A stretch of DNA of 64,000 nt, taken from CAYTPI01 sp964439625. Lineage in GTDB: Bacteria > Chloroflexota > Anaerolineae > Aggregatilineales > UBA3940. Under the pieces are notes generated by a model. It was not told where the DNA came from. It searched no databases and was given only the letters and a program-made list of their open reading frames with translations. Both the position numbers and the translations under genes were made by a program. Location of the stretch: NCBI GenBank assembly GCA_964439625.1, contig CAYTPI010000014.1, positions 1 through 64,000 on the forward strand, in the 5' to 3' direction. Positions 8,909-17,407 of this stretch are shown piece by piece (position 1 is the stretch's first letter; each line of letters opens with the position of its first letter).

Positions 8909-10114
8909 ATGTATACCCCCTTAACTGAAAAGACTGTTGTTGATTATGTGCGTAACTCGCCCGTGATGAGCGAGATTTTCAACGAAGACGATACACTGCT
9001 GGTGGATGATCTGGCGGATGGCGGCAACGTCAACTTGATCTTCCGCGTCCATGCTGAGGAAGCGCCCAAAGCGCGCTCGGTGCTGGTAAAGCAGGCCCTA
9101 CCACACGCCCGCCGCTACCCTGATTTCAAGATGCCGTTGGAGCGGGCTCGCATTGAGAATGACGTGCTCGCAATTGAAAATGAGCGCATCCCCGGCATCG
9201 CCCCGAAGGTCTACTACTATGACGCTGAGATGTACGTCAACCTGATGGAAGACCTGAACGACCATCTCATTATGCGGAAAGGCATGATGCAGCAGATCGA
9301 GTATCCGAAGTTTGCCGAAGATATGGGCATGTTCCTTGCGCGGACGTTGTTCTATACCTCTGATTTGTATCTCTCTTCTGCGGAGAAGAAAGAGGCTGTG
9401 CCAAGGTTTATCAACCCTGTGTTGTGCAAGGTGACGGAAGACTTGTTCTTTACCGAGCCCGTCGTCGATAACCCTAACAACCGCTGGACGCCGGGGCTGG
9501 ACTCACTGGTGGAGGAAATTCACGCTAATGACATGCTATTTGCCACCATGCTACTCATGAAAGAGAAGTTCATGACGCAGGCGCAAGCGCTCGTCCATGG
9601 TGACTTTCACACGGGGTCGATTATGTTGAACCCACAGGAGACTCGCGTCATTGATCCTGAGTTCGCCTTCTACGGGCCGATTGCATTTGATATCGGATCA
9701 CTGTTGGGCAACCTGATCATTGGGTACGCCGCGCAGGAGTACCATGCCAAGGACGATGCCACACGGGCCAGTTACCGTCAATGGATACTCTCTGCTGTAC
9801 GCGACACCTGGACGACCTTCGAGGCTGAGTTCCGGCGATTATGGGAAGCCGAGGCCGACCCAGTTGAATGGGGTTCCGCCCGCTTCCGCGATCACTATCT
9901 GCGCCACCTACTGCGTGATGCAGCCGGCTTCGCTGGGGCCGAGCTGTTCCGGCGTACCATTGGGTTGGCCCATGTAGATGATTTCACTGATATCCCCGAT
10001 CAAGAAGGGCGGGCTGCCGCTGAGCGCATCGCGCTGCGCGTGGCCCACGACTGGCTGTTAGAACGCGAGAGTATTCTTTCAATTGATAATCTGATTGCTA
10101 TGGTAAAGAGGTAA
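8909..10114 (+). CDS. mtnK: 5-methylthioribose kinase family protein (copy 2)
   Basis: This is the second kinase of the cluster, predicted to phosphorylate 5-methylthioribose or a related 5-deoxypentose at C1. Motifs are DGGNVNLIFRV, VLVKQALPH (ATP lysine), HGDFHTGSIML (catalytic loop with His-Gly-Asp) and IDPEFAFYGPIAFDIG. Its length of 401 residues is normal. The ribosome-binding site GGAAGG lies about ten bases before the ATG. It is separated by two bases from the isomerase copy 2, mirroring the isomerase/kinase pairing upstream in reverse order. Having two diverged kinase/isomerase pairs suggests two related substrates. That is inference. Confidence 0.88.
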   Translation: MYTPLTEKTVVDYVRNSPVMSEIFNEDDTLLVDDLADGGNVNLIFRVHAEEAPKARSVLVKQALPHARRYPDFKMPLERARIENDVLAIENERIPGIAPKVYYYDAEMYVNLMEDLNDHLIMRKGMMQQIEYPKFAEDMGMFLARTLFYTSDLYLSSAEKKEAVPRFINPVLCKVTEDLFFTEPVVDNPNNRWTPGLDSLVEEIHANDMLFATMLLMKEKFMTQAQALVHGDFHTGSIMLNPQETRVIDPEFAFYGPIAFDIGSLLGNLIIGYAAQEYHAKDDATRASYRQWILSAVRDTWTTFEAEFRRLWEAEADPVEWGSARFRDHYLRHLLRDAAGFAGAELFRRTIGLAHVDDFTDIPDQEGRAAAERIALRVAHDWLLERESILSIDNLIAMVKR

Positions 10115-10116
10115 AA

Positions 10117-11163
10117 ATGGCTTTTCGTAGTATTGAATGGCTAGACGACGGCACGCTGCGCCTGCTCGATCAGCGTAAGATACCTGCTAAAACTGTTTAC
10201 ATTGACTATCGTAATTACCAAGCTGTGACGGATGCTATCCGCAGCATGGTGATCCGTGGCGCGCCGGCGATTGGCGCCGCTGCAGCCTATGCTATGGCCT
10301 TGACCGCATGCCATACCAACGCCGAAAGTACCGATGATCTGCGGGCAGAATTGACTAAAGCGGACGCCACGCTACGTACCTCACGCCCGACAGCGGTCAA
10401 CCTCTTCTGGGCGTTGGATCGGATGATGGAGCGCATCAATGATGGTGCGCTTGAGAGCGTCAATGCACTTAAGGCGGCTGTACTGGCAGAAGCCCATGCC
10501 ATCGCTGCGGAAGATGTCGCAATCAACAAGGCGATTGGCACCAATGCCCTGCCACTGATCCCCGATGAAGCGACTATTATTCATCATTGTAACACCGGCA
10601 GCCTTGCCACCGTTGACTATGGCACGGCCCTAGGAATCATTCGGATGGCGCACGAACAAGGCAAACAGGTGCTGGCGTTACTCGATGAGACGCGCCCGCG
10701 CCTACAAGGGGGACGGCTCTCGGCCTATGAACTGAAAGAACAGGGCGTCCCCTTCAAAGTGATTGTAGACGGCGCTTCTGGACACCATATGCGGCGCACG
10801 GGCGTTGACTTATGCGTTGTCGGCGCGGATCGGGTGGCAGCAAACGGTGATACGGCCAACAAAATCGGTACGTACAACCTTGCTGTGGTCGCCCACGAGA
10901 ACGGTGTACCTTTCTACGTAGCCGCACCAACCACCACAATCGATATGGCAACCAAGCATGGTGATGAGATCGAAATTGAGGAACGTGCCGCCCGTGAAGT
11001 CACACATGTCGGTGAGTCACAGATTACGCCGGAGGGAGTCGAAGTAGCGAACCCTGCCTTTGACGTAACACCCGCTAAGTACATCACGGCGATCATCACT
11101 GAGAAAGGCGTTATTTACCCGCCCTATGAGGAGACCCTCGCCAAGTTGATGAGCGAAGCCTGA
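10117..11163 (+). CDS. mtnA: S-methyl-5-thioribose-1-phosphate isomerase (copy 2)
   Basis: This is the more canonical MtnA of the two. Motifs include MVIRGAPAIGAAAAYAMAL, HHCNTGSLATVDYGTALG with the catalytic Cys (about C158), LDETRPRLQGGRLSAYEL and GADRVAANGDTANKIGTYN with the catalytic Asp (about D238). These positions fit the catalytic pair known from Bacillus subtilis MtnA. The 348-residue length is typical. It is the last gene of the cluster, two bases after the kinase. The pathway partners after this step (MtnB dehydratase, or a class II aldolase of the 5-deoxyribose/DHAP shunt) are not in the window. Confidence 0.92.
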   Translation: MAFRSIEWLDDGTLRLLDQRKIPAKTVYIDYRNYQAVTDAIRSMVIRGAPAIGAAAAYAMALTACHTNAESTDDLRAELTKADATLRTSRPTAVNLFWALDRMMERINDGALESVNALKAAVLAEAHAIAAEDVAINKAIGTNALPLIPDEATIIHHCNTGSLATVDYGTALGIIRMAHEQGKQVLALLDETRPRLQGGRLSAYELKEQGVPFKVIVDGASGHHMRRTGVDLCVVGADRVAANGDTANKIGTYNLAVVAHENGVPFYVAAPTTTIDMATKHGDEIEIEERAAREVTHVGESQITPEGVEVANPAFDVTPAKYITAIITEKGVIYPPYEETLAKLMSEA

Positions 11164-11204
11164 GCATCCGACGCGCTCGTTCTGACGGGGCGTTTTTCTT
11201 ACTG

Positions 11205-11232
11205 CTAGCCCGTGGTTTCAACCACGGGCTAG
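11205..11232. repeat. 28-bp perfect palindromic element
   Basis: The arms CTAGCCCGTGGTT and AACCACGGGCTAG (13 bp, perfect) flank a two-base centre, 40 bases after the last gene of the methylthioribose cluster. A T-run (11192-11196) lies upstream rather than downstream, so this looks more like a dispersed palindromic element (REP-like) than a classic terminator. It could still fold and stop transcription in either direction. Confidence 0.55.
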
Positions 11233-11325
11233 ACGGCCCAAGTACGAGAGACCTATCATCATTTTAAGGCGATTGCCTTGTTATCCTAAATATGTCACTT
11301 TTCTTTTTCTGAGGGATACTCTATA

Positions 11326-11352
11326 CTAATTGTTGTATTAAACAACAATTAG
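11326..11352. promoter_or_regulatory. Operator candidate: 11-bp inverted repeat over the promoter of the small HTH gene
   Basis: CTAATTGTTGT and ACAACAATTAG are perfect arms with a five-base spacer, ending 18 bases before the GTG start of the HTH gene. A TATACT sequence at 11322-11327 looks like a -10 element and touches the left arm. Binding there would block transcription, so autoregulation by the small HTH protein is likely. Confidence 0.5.
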
Positions 11353-11370
11353 CGAACGAGAAGAGTATTT

Positions 11371-11589
11371 GTGACCAGCCAACATTCAAACGGGCTAGAT
11401 GATTTTGTAACGGTTTCAGATGCCGCCAAACGGCTCAACATTCACCCTGAGTCGGTGCGCCGGTTGATACGCCAAGGTAAGTTACCTGCCCGCAAGTTTG
11501 CCAACACTTGGTTAATCGATGCATCCACCCTTGAGCAGTTTGCCAGCAACTACGACCCACGCCCTGGCAAAAAGGCAACGCTTCTGTAG
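11371..11589 (+). CDS. Small helix-turn-helix DNA-binding protein (excisionase/MerR-like fold)
   Basis: This 72-residue protein is an entire HTH_17-type domain: DFVTVSDAAKRLNIHPESVR is the helix-turn-helix, followed by RRLIRQGKLPARKFANTWLI, the wing. Such stand-alone domains serve as excisionases, antitoxin-like repressors or small regulators. The start is a GTG. No integrase or toxin gene lies next to it, so an excisionase role is not supported by context. The palindrome immediately upstream suggests it controls its own gene. Confidence 0.75.
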   Translation: MTSQHSNGLDDFVTVSDAAKRLNIHPESVRRLIRQGKLPARKFANTWLIDASTLEQFASNYDPRPGKKATLL

Positions 11590-11825
11590 TAACCTTATTT
11601 ATGAATAAATAGATTAGGTGACTTATGATGTGCACTTCTGCATGAGATTCGTTTGAAACAGCGTCTCATCCAGAAAGGTCTCGAAATCATCAAAGCTCGT
11701 AGATGCGAACGATTTACCCAACTCGCCCGAGAATTGAACAACTCAGGCTGAATTGCTCTTGAGCAACACGGAAGAAATTAGGATACTTATACTGCTATCT
11801 GCGCACCGTGAAGGGGACAGGGGCT

Positions 11826-12434
11826 ATGCCCAGACGTGATGTTGATGTCTTACAGGACTATGTAAACGAGAGTGAAAAGCGAGAACGGCGAAAGCAGTTT
11901 CGCATCCGCACAATTAACGGACTGTCGCTGTTGGCCTTGCTTGCAACCATCATCGTCTCTGTTCCGATTGTTTTTAACCCTGTCTGGCAGATTTATGTGC
12001 TGCATCGGGAAAACGCTGCTTATGCAGCTTTCAGCGTTTTCCTGTTGACGGGCGTATGCCTCATTGCCCTCGTCGGTTTTGTCATGCAGGTCAAAGTGGA
12101 TCGCCAATCCATGATACGCGATAGTGCTGTATTAGCGGTGGCTCTGGGTTTATCGATGTTGACCAGTATGGTTGGCACTGGGATTTCTATTTTTCTTGAC
12201 TACAACACGTTGGACATCGCACCGACTGGGCGCTCGTTTTATTATCTCGCACGGCGTGACAGAATCGGCACGGCTGAACCCACCTATGAATTATGGCGTT
12301 GTGAGCCGCTCGGTATGCTATGTCGGCAAGAAACGTGGGCCGGGCCGGAGATTTACAACGATGACGTGCGCGTCATCATTGTGCCCCAGTTCGGCCCGGA
12401 CGATCAGTTCCGCTTAGCCCCGCTTGCTGAGTAG
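11826..12434 (+). CDS. Three-helix membrane protein with C-terminal Cys-containing domain, unknown function
   Basis: No known family was recognised. A charged N-terminus of about 35 residues is followed by three hydrophobic segments (roughly residues 38-60, 72-95 and 108-132). An extracytoplasmic tail then contains GRSFYYLARR and the pair YELWRCEPLGMLCRQETW. The ATG at 11826 is preferred because AGGGGACAGGGG precedes it. A GTG at 11808 would add six residues. The protein at 13163-13708 has the same order (three helices, then RLYHLNKR and YDVYKCFWVEQLCEDYGT), so the two are paralogues. The gene ends one base before the convergent frameshifted gene on the other strand. Confidence 0.6.
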   Translation: MPRRDVDVLQDYVNESEKRERRKQFRIRTINGLSLLALLATIIVSVPIVFNPVWQIYVLHRENAAYAAFSVFLLTGVCLIALVGFVMQVKVDRQSMIRDSAVLAVALGLSMLTSMVGTGISIFLDYNTLDIAPTGRSFYYLARRDRIGTAEPTYELWRCEPLGMLCRQETWAGPEIYNDDVRVIIVPQFGPDDQFRLAPLAE

Positions 12435-12435
12435 C

Positions 12436-12985
12436 CTAGAGCAACCCTGCTGCTTGACCGATGCGGTTCATGAGCGGTTGATAGTTGGCATGTTGCCCCG
12501 TCACGAACAGCAAGGGCACACTAGAACCAGTCGCCGTTAAAAGGCGTGTCGTTGCGATGCGGTGCGGCAGCGGCAGCGGGGCGTACACATGGATGACAAA
12601 CAGCGGCGGGAATAAAGAAGAACCCGGCGATGCTGTAGCGTTCCAACTCGACGACGCGCTCCACGCGCAGCATGTCCCATGGGAGCATCACCCGGACGTT
12701 GTCGAACAAGATGACCTCCAGTTCGTCGTCCGTACTAACGTAGCTGGCTGTCAGCACCAATGACTCGCAGGTGACGATGACTATCAAGCCGATTAAGACC
12801 AGCAAAGCGCCGATCAGCAAAAAGCCAAACCCGTTGCCAAAATCCTGAAACATTGGAAGGGTCTGCTGAAGGTAAATCAATATGAGAACGATGACAATAG
12901 GAAACATAAGGAGCATCGTCGGTACCCAGCGTTGTGGAACGAGCAAGTTCCACTTGGCGAGGTAAGGGTGTTCGATGCGGTTCAT
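12436..12985 (-). pseudogene. Frameshifted membrane protein gene with PH-like domain
   Basis: The first frame starts at 12985 (MNRIEHPYLAKW). It encodes two membrane segments (MFPIVIVLILIYL and FLLIGALLVLIGLIVIV) and a beta-rich domain (ELEVILFDNVRVMLPWDMLR) resembling bacterial PH domains that follow membrane anchors. Near 12598-12612 the reading frame changes. The original frame runs on into an Ala/Arg-rich tail ending at 12521. The alternative frame continues plausibly with PLLFVTGQHANYQPLMNRI and GQAAGLL and stops at 12436, one base from the convergent neighbour's stop. One extra base explains the change. It could be a sequencing or assembly error or a real inactivating mutation. Confidence 0.6.
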
Positions 12986-13162
12986 AATGCGCTCCTTGCA
13001 TTGCTGTGGCTAAGATGTCTTGAGCATAGTCGAACTTGAGGTCGGGTGCATATGCTGGTTGGTCGCTCGTCTTATTCACTTGCTTGACCGGTCAGTGGCA
13101 GGCGCGTATCATACGGGGCGACGATCTATCTCAGAAACTATGTATGTAGCGACAATAATCTA

Positions 13163-13708
13163 ATGCCCTTTGAAATCGATACAAAATATTGGAACTACGG
13201 TGCCCTCTTTTTTATCGTGCTAGGGCTGACGATCAGTTTGCCCATTTTGCTGAACGCGCCGGTAACGCTCTACTGGATTCATAAGGCGTACCCTGTCTAC
13301 ATTACCGTTTCTTTTGTACTGGTGGCGACCTACTACGGCATCCAACTGTTGGTTGTGGCGATTCGGCGCGAGCCGGGCCTCGGCACATGGCTGCTGTGGA
13401 TAGCACTAAGTGCTGTCACGCTGGTGACAGTTGCTGCGGCAACCTACAGTGCGGCTGTTTTGCGTCAACACGTGGACACCATTGAAGTGGATAACCGTCT
13501 CTATCATTTAAACAAACGTACCAACCCGCTGACAGATGGCGGCTACGACGTGTACAAGTGCTTTTGGGTCGAGCAATTATGCGAAGACTATGGCACATTC
13601 ACGCCAGACCAAGAACCCTTCGCCGATGACGTCGTTCAGGTGATCCGCGTGTCAGGTGAGGCGGCGGATGATTTTGTGTTTGCCTTTGACCGCTCGAACG
13701 CGCCTTGA
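13163..13708 (+). CDS. Three-helix membrane protein, paralogue of 11826-12434
   Basis: Function is unknown. Three hydrophobic segments (YGALFFIVLGLTISLPILL; VYITVSFVLVATYYGIQLLV; WLLWIALSAVTLVTVAAAT) precede an extracytoplasmic tail with DNRLYHLNKR and YDVYKCFWVEQLCEDYG. The two Cys residues of the tail match those of the paralogue at 11826-12434, which suggests a disulfide. No ribosome-binding site is obvious. It is separated from the paralogue by the frameshifted PH-like gene on the opposite strand. Confidence 0.6.
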   Translation: MPFEIDTKYWNYGALFFIVLGLTISLPILLNAPVTLYWIHKAYPVYITVSFVLVATYYGIQLLVVAIRREPGLGTWLLWIALSAVTLVTVAAATYSAAVLRQHVDTIEVDNRLYHLNKRTNPLTDGGYDVYKCFWVEQLCEDYGTFTPDQEPFADDVVQVIRVSGEAADDFVFAFDRSNAP

Positions 13709-13799
13709 TGTTCGCAGCACACATGCCGCTCTACCAGAAGCGGTGCCACCGCCTTGACCATCATGCTGTATGATAGTGTCAGAAACTAAGGAGCAACTT

Positions 13800-14578
13800 A
13801 TGTTAGACCAGCCTCAAACCCGACCCAACTTTCCGCGTGTAGAACGACGTTTCGACAAATGGCGTCAGACGTTCGCTACCGCCTACGACTCCGACCTTGC
13901 GCTGCTGTTCATGTTTGCCTTCAGTGGATCGCTGCTGTTTCTGCTCATCGGCAATCTGCGTACCGAAGGCTTTTCGACCCAACTGTTCCGCTGGTTCAAC
14001 AGCTTCTTCCAGAACTTCGGCACAGAGATGTTTGGCGCGGTCATCACCTTCATATTGATCGAAGTCCTGCTAGATAACCGCCGCGCCTATGAGGTCGCAC
14101 AGCGCGAGAAGGAGCGTCTCATTCTACAAGTGGGCAGCCCAGACAAGGCTTTTGCCGTCGAAGCAGTACGGCAGCTTGATGCACGTTGGTTGGCTGGCTG
14201 CAAGATGGTTCAGTGCATGGTGCAAACCTCCAAGGCGCAAATTTACAGGGCGTCAACTTTTGGGAGGCGGAACTCAAAGAGGTGCACTTTGGCAAGGCCA
14301 ACCTCGAGTGGACAAAGTTTGGCAACGCTAACTTGCGTGGTGTACGCTTCACAGAGGCCAATCTCCACAAGGCGAATGCTAACTCAGCGGATATGGCAGG
14401 GGCCATCTGCTTGAGTGCCAACTTGGTTGACGCCGATTTCACAGGGGCGGACATGCGCGGCGCGCAAAAGCTGACGGTTGCGCAGTTGCAGGCCGCCAGC
14501 AGCCTTGCAGGGGCGACCCTACCTGATGGCACTGAACTGCCCACAATAGTTGGCAGAGTATCTTTAATACGTGGATAA
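13800..14578 (+). pseudogene. Frameshifted membrane-anchored pentapeptide-repeat protein
   Basis: The gene starts at ATG 13800 after AAGGAGCAACTT. The N-terminal part has two membrane segments (LALLFMFAFSGSLLFLLIG and FGAVITFILIEVLL) and a short helix (AQREKERLILQVGSPDKAF). In homologous architectures this leads into GWLQDGS and pentapeptide repeats. The repeats are present here (GANLQGANLQGVNF, GKANLEWTKFGNANL, and so on) but in a different frame from about 14186. A net loss of one base near 14187-14192 accounts for the break. Intact, the protein would be about 260 residues. Pentapeptide repeats form a right-handed beta-helix scaffold with no reaction assigned here. The shift is either a sequencing error or a genuine lesion. 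Confidence 0.7.
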
Positions 14579-14606
14579 AAGTAGTCACCAGAAAGTACGT
14601 TTCACT

Positions 14607-15950
14607 ATGACTGACCAGCAACAACCCGAACCCACACTTCCTCCGTATGAGTTTGTTCAGGCGGAATCAGGCGTCGATGGCGTTGACGTTTTTGTTCCGA
14701 AAGAAGAGACCGTCGAACAGCAGTCAGAAACGGTTGCCTTCTCGTGCCCAAACTGCCTCACCAAGACGGCTTACTCTGCCAAGGATCGTGGGTTAACCTG
14801 CACCAGTTGTGGTTACTTCGAGCCGCTTGACACAGAAACCACTGACCCCGACCAACTCAAAAAGTTTCCGTTTGATATGGCGTTCTACCAACAGGCAGCC
14901 CACGGTTGGGGTGGCGTGCGTGATGAGATTGAATGTCAGAATTGCTATGCCAAAATCTCATTAGATGAAGGCCAACTCACGACGCGCTGCCCGTTTTGTG
15001 CCTCGCAGAAGGTGGTGCATCATAAGGCCTCGCATGATGAACTGCGCCCGCTCTCGGTGATCCCGTTCACGAAGACCATTGAAGACATCACGCCAAGCGT
15101 ATCGAACTGGTTGGGCAACAGTTGGATGCTTCCCAATGAACTCCGGCGTAGCGCTGCGATGAAGCGCTTCGTAGGTATTTACCTCCCCTTTTGGATCATC
15201 GATGCCGATGTCAAAGGGAAGTGGAAAGCAGAGTTTGCCGTGAAAGTGGACAGTGGTGTGCCTACTAAATGGGAGTGGAAAAGTGGCAGTTTCTCGGAGC
15301 GCTTTGCCAACTTCATTGTGACGGGCACCAAACATGTGACGTCCGGCCTTTTGGATAACATCGCCGACTACAATCTGACCCTTCTCCAGCCTTACAACCC
15401 TAGTTACCTCGTGGGCTGGCAAGCGCAAGCGTATGAATCAACATTAGAGGAAGCCCATCAAGAAGCCCGTGAGCAAATACGCTTCGAGCTTCAGGACGAC
15501 GTGCGGCGGCGCGCTCAGCAATCTCACAAGACGTATATGCGTAACTTTCAATTCGGAACGAACTACGAAAATGAAGGGTGGCGTTACATTCTGTTGCCAG
15601 TCTACTTATCGGCATATACCTTTAGAGATAAGACCTATCAAGTGGTGGTCAACGGGCAGATTGGTTCGGTTAGTGGGTCGCGCCCGGTGAACTGGTTCGT
15701 CGTCTATACGGTGATGGTAGCAGCGTTTATCCCAGCGTTGTTGGTCTGCTGCGCGATTACGGGACTAGTTTCAGTAGCGGATGAGATCGATGCAGGAATC
15801 TGCTTGATTCCAGTAGGTGTGGCCGCAATTTGTGCATTTGTCGCGCTGCGTACCCACACAATCGCGCGGCGCATTGTCAACCCGGATGATCGTCAGAAAT
15901 CAGACATTGAGCAATATTTTGAAGGCATGGTTCCCTGGGAGTTGGAATAA
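14607..15950 (+). CDS. Zinc-ribbon membrane protein A
   Basis: The function is not known. Two zinc ribbons are visible near the N-terminus: CPNC paired with CTSCGY (residues ~46-71), and CQNC paired with CPFC (residues ~110-132). A beta-rich central domain contains GIYLPFWIIDADVKGKWKA and a TGSFSERFANF-like segment. Two C-terminal membrane helices follow (VVYTVMVAAFIPALLVCCAI and IDAGICLIPVGVAAICAFV). The start is taken at the ATG at 14607 because the earlier GTG at 14571 overlaps the preceding gene and adds unconserved residues. The stop overlaps the start of the paralogue downstream by one base (TAATG), which implies translational coupling and probably a hetero-oligomer. Confidence 0.7.
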   Translation: MTDQQQPEPTLPPYEFVQAESGVDGVDVFVPKEETVEQQSETVAFSCPNCLTKTAYSAKDRGLTCTSCGYFEPLDTETTDPDQLKKFPFDMAFYQQAAHGWGGVRDEIECQNCYAKISLDEGQLTTRCPFCASQKVVHHKASHDELRPLSVIPFTKTIEDITPSVSNWLGNSWMLPNELRRSAAMKRFVGIYLPFWIIDADVKGKWKAEFAVKVDSGVPTKWEWKSGSFSERFANFIVTGTKHVTSGLLDNIADYNLTLLQPYNPSYLVGWQAQAYESTLEEAHQEAREQIRFELQDDVRRRAQQSHKTYMRNFQFGTNYENEGWRYILLPVYLSAYTFRDKTYQVVVNGQIGSVSGSRPVNWFVVYTVMVAAFIPALLVCCAITGLVSVADEIDAGICLIPVGVAAICAFVALRTHTIARRIVNPDDRQKSDIEQYFEGMVPWELE

Positions 15951-17188
15951 TGGTAGAAACAACGATTGACGCAAACGATACAGAATTTACCCCGACCGAG
16001 GTTGACTGGGCCGAGCAATGGAGGGCTGCACTAACGCAGATGTTCTGCAACGTGTGTGACGCGCATTATCTGCGCCCGGAAGCAGTCAACGCGTCGCGGT
16101 GCCCGAACTGTTATCGCGGTCAACTGATGGCGGCAGACGACACAGTTGCGGCCCCCGATGCGGCCCAGTCACCTGAATTGGTACTGCCATTTGCGATCAA
16201 CCCGGAGCGCGCACTCGACACCATGCTGCGCTTTGGGGAGCCCATCACACTGCCCCCCAAGGACTTAAACCCGGATCGCCTCAAGCGTCGGATGCAAAAA
16301 GCCTACTTACCTGTTTGGCTGGTCGATATCGACGTTGAAGCATCTTGGAGGGCTGATGCAGGCTTCGACGAAACGGTGACAGTCAAAGAGGAGCAGCAAA
16401 TCGATGGTAAGTGGGTGTCAACTGACGTTGAAAAAACGCGCACCCGCTGGAAACCCCGCACAGGCAGCCTCAAGCGCCGCTACGACAATATCCATACCGC
16501 CGCTCTGCACGCCTACCATCAATTAGAACAGCGCATCGGTAATTATGATGAGCAGGCCGCCGCTGCTTACACCCCTGACGCTATTGATGATGCCCTCGTT
16601 ATGCTGCCAGACCGCAGTAACAGCGAGGCGTGGCAGGATGCACCCTTTGCCGCCCGCAAGCTCGCAATGGATGATGCAGTCAAAGCGCTCAAGGCGGATA
16701 AGATTCGCGGCTACCAATGGACGCCATCCTTCACCAACCACAATTGGACGCTGCTGCTGGTGCCCCTCTACAGTTCGTATTACCTCGATGATGACGGACG
16801 CCCTCAAGTGATTTTTGTCAATGGGCACACGGGTGGCGTCGATGGCTCGCTGCGGGGGTCTGTCGCCCGTGGGCGCACCCAGTTAATCTTTGGCATTATC
16901 AACGCGCTGATGTTGTCGGCGTTAGGCGTCTACGCCAGTATTCAATGGGTCGAGACGCGAGATGTACTGCTCGCAGCCCTGGCAGCGGCGGGCTATACAC
17001 TGGCAATCAGTGCCTTGATTTTGCAGAGCATCCCCCTCAGCCGAGTCGTGCAGTTCAACCAGATGTATGCGATAACCTCTGTTGACGGGCGTCACATCCC
17101 AGCGGCTAATAACTCGCATCGATTTGTATGGGCCAAACTCTATGATCCGGCGGAGGGTGTGGGTCGGGAAGTGCCTGCGGCAGACTGA
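15950..17188 (+). CDS. Zinc-ribbon membrane protein B, paralogue of the preceding gene
   Basis: It has one zinc ribbon near the N-terminus (FCNVCDAHYL with RCPNCYRGQL, residues ~34-58). A central domain is homologous to protein A (KAYLPVWLVDIDVEASWRAD and TGSLKRRYDNIHTAALHAYH), followed by two membrane helices (LIFGIINALMLSALGVYASI and VLLAALAAAGYTLAISALIL). It starts on the A of the upstream stop codon. Both proteins probably sit in the inner membrane with the ribbons in the cytoplasm and may form a complex. No enzymatic motif was recognised. Confidence 0.7.
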   Translation: MVETTIDANDTEFTPTEVDWAEQWRAALTQMFCNVCDAHYLRPEAVNASRCPNCYRGQLMAADDTVAAPDAAQSPELVLPFAINPERALDTMLRFGEPITLPPKDLNPDRLKRRMQKAYLPVWLVDIDVEASWRADAGFDETVTVKEEQQIDGKWVSTDVEKTRTRWKPRTGSLKRRYDNIHTAALHAYHQLEQRIGNYDEQAAAAYTPDAIDDALVMLPDRSNSEAWQDAPFAARKLAMDDAVKALKADKIRGYQWTPSFTNHNWTLLLVPLYSSYYLDDDGRPQVIFVNGHTGGVDGSLRGSVARGRTQLIFGIINALMLSALGVYASIQWVETRDVLLAALAAAGYTLAISALILQSIPLSRVVQFNQMYAITSVDGRHIPAANNSHRFVWAKLYDPAEGVGREVPAAD

Positions 17189-17407
17189 AATCCAGTTACA
17201 GCGAACATAAGACGTTTTTCGCCAAGCTGGGATACAGCTTCACCCTACTACAACCTGAACGCACCCTTCTCCGAGCAAGCTACTGCTTACTACTATTTAT
17301 TGCTCGAAGCATGGCACCGCCTGCGCGCCTGCGGCACTGCGCATCTCCTCGTCCCCTAGATTAGGCGTGATGAGTTTGTTACTCTTTAAACTTACCCACA
17401 AGGTTAA

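Noticed and set aside
11629..11751. Open frame encoding LKQRLIQKGLEIIKARRC and further residues after the small HTH gene
   Set aside because: It looks a little like part of a recombinase or HTH protein, but has no good start (TTG only) or ribosome-binding site and is too short to judge.
17189..17362. Open frame of about 57 codons directly after the TGA of the zinc-ribbon protein B, in the same frame
   Set aside because: It could suggest stop readthrough, but the protein has a natural-looking end and the extension has no recognisable domain. The region also has inverted repeats typical of an intergenic end (CGAGCAA at 17272 and TTGCTCG at 17300).
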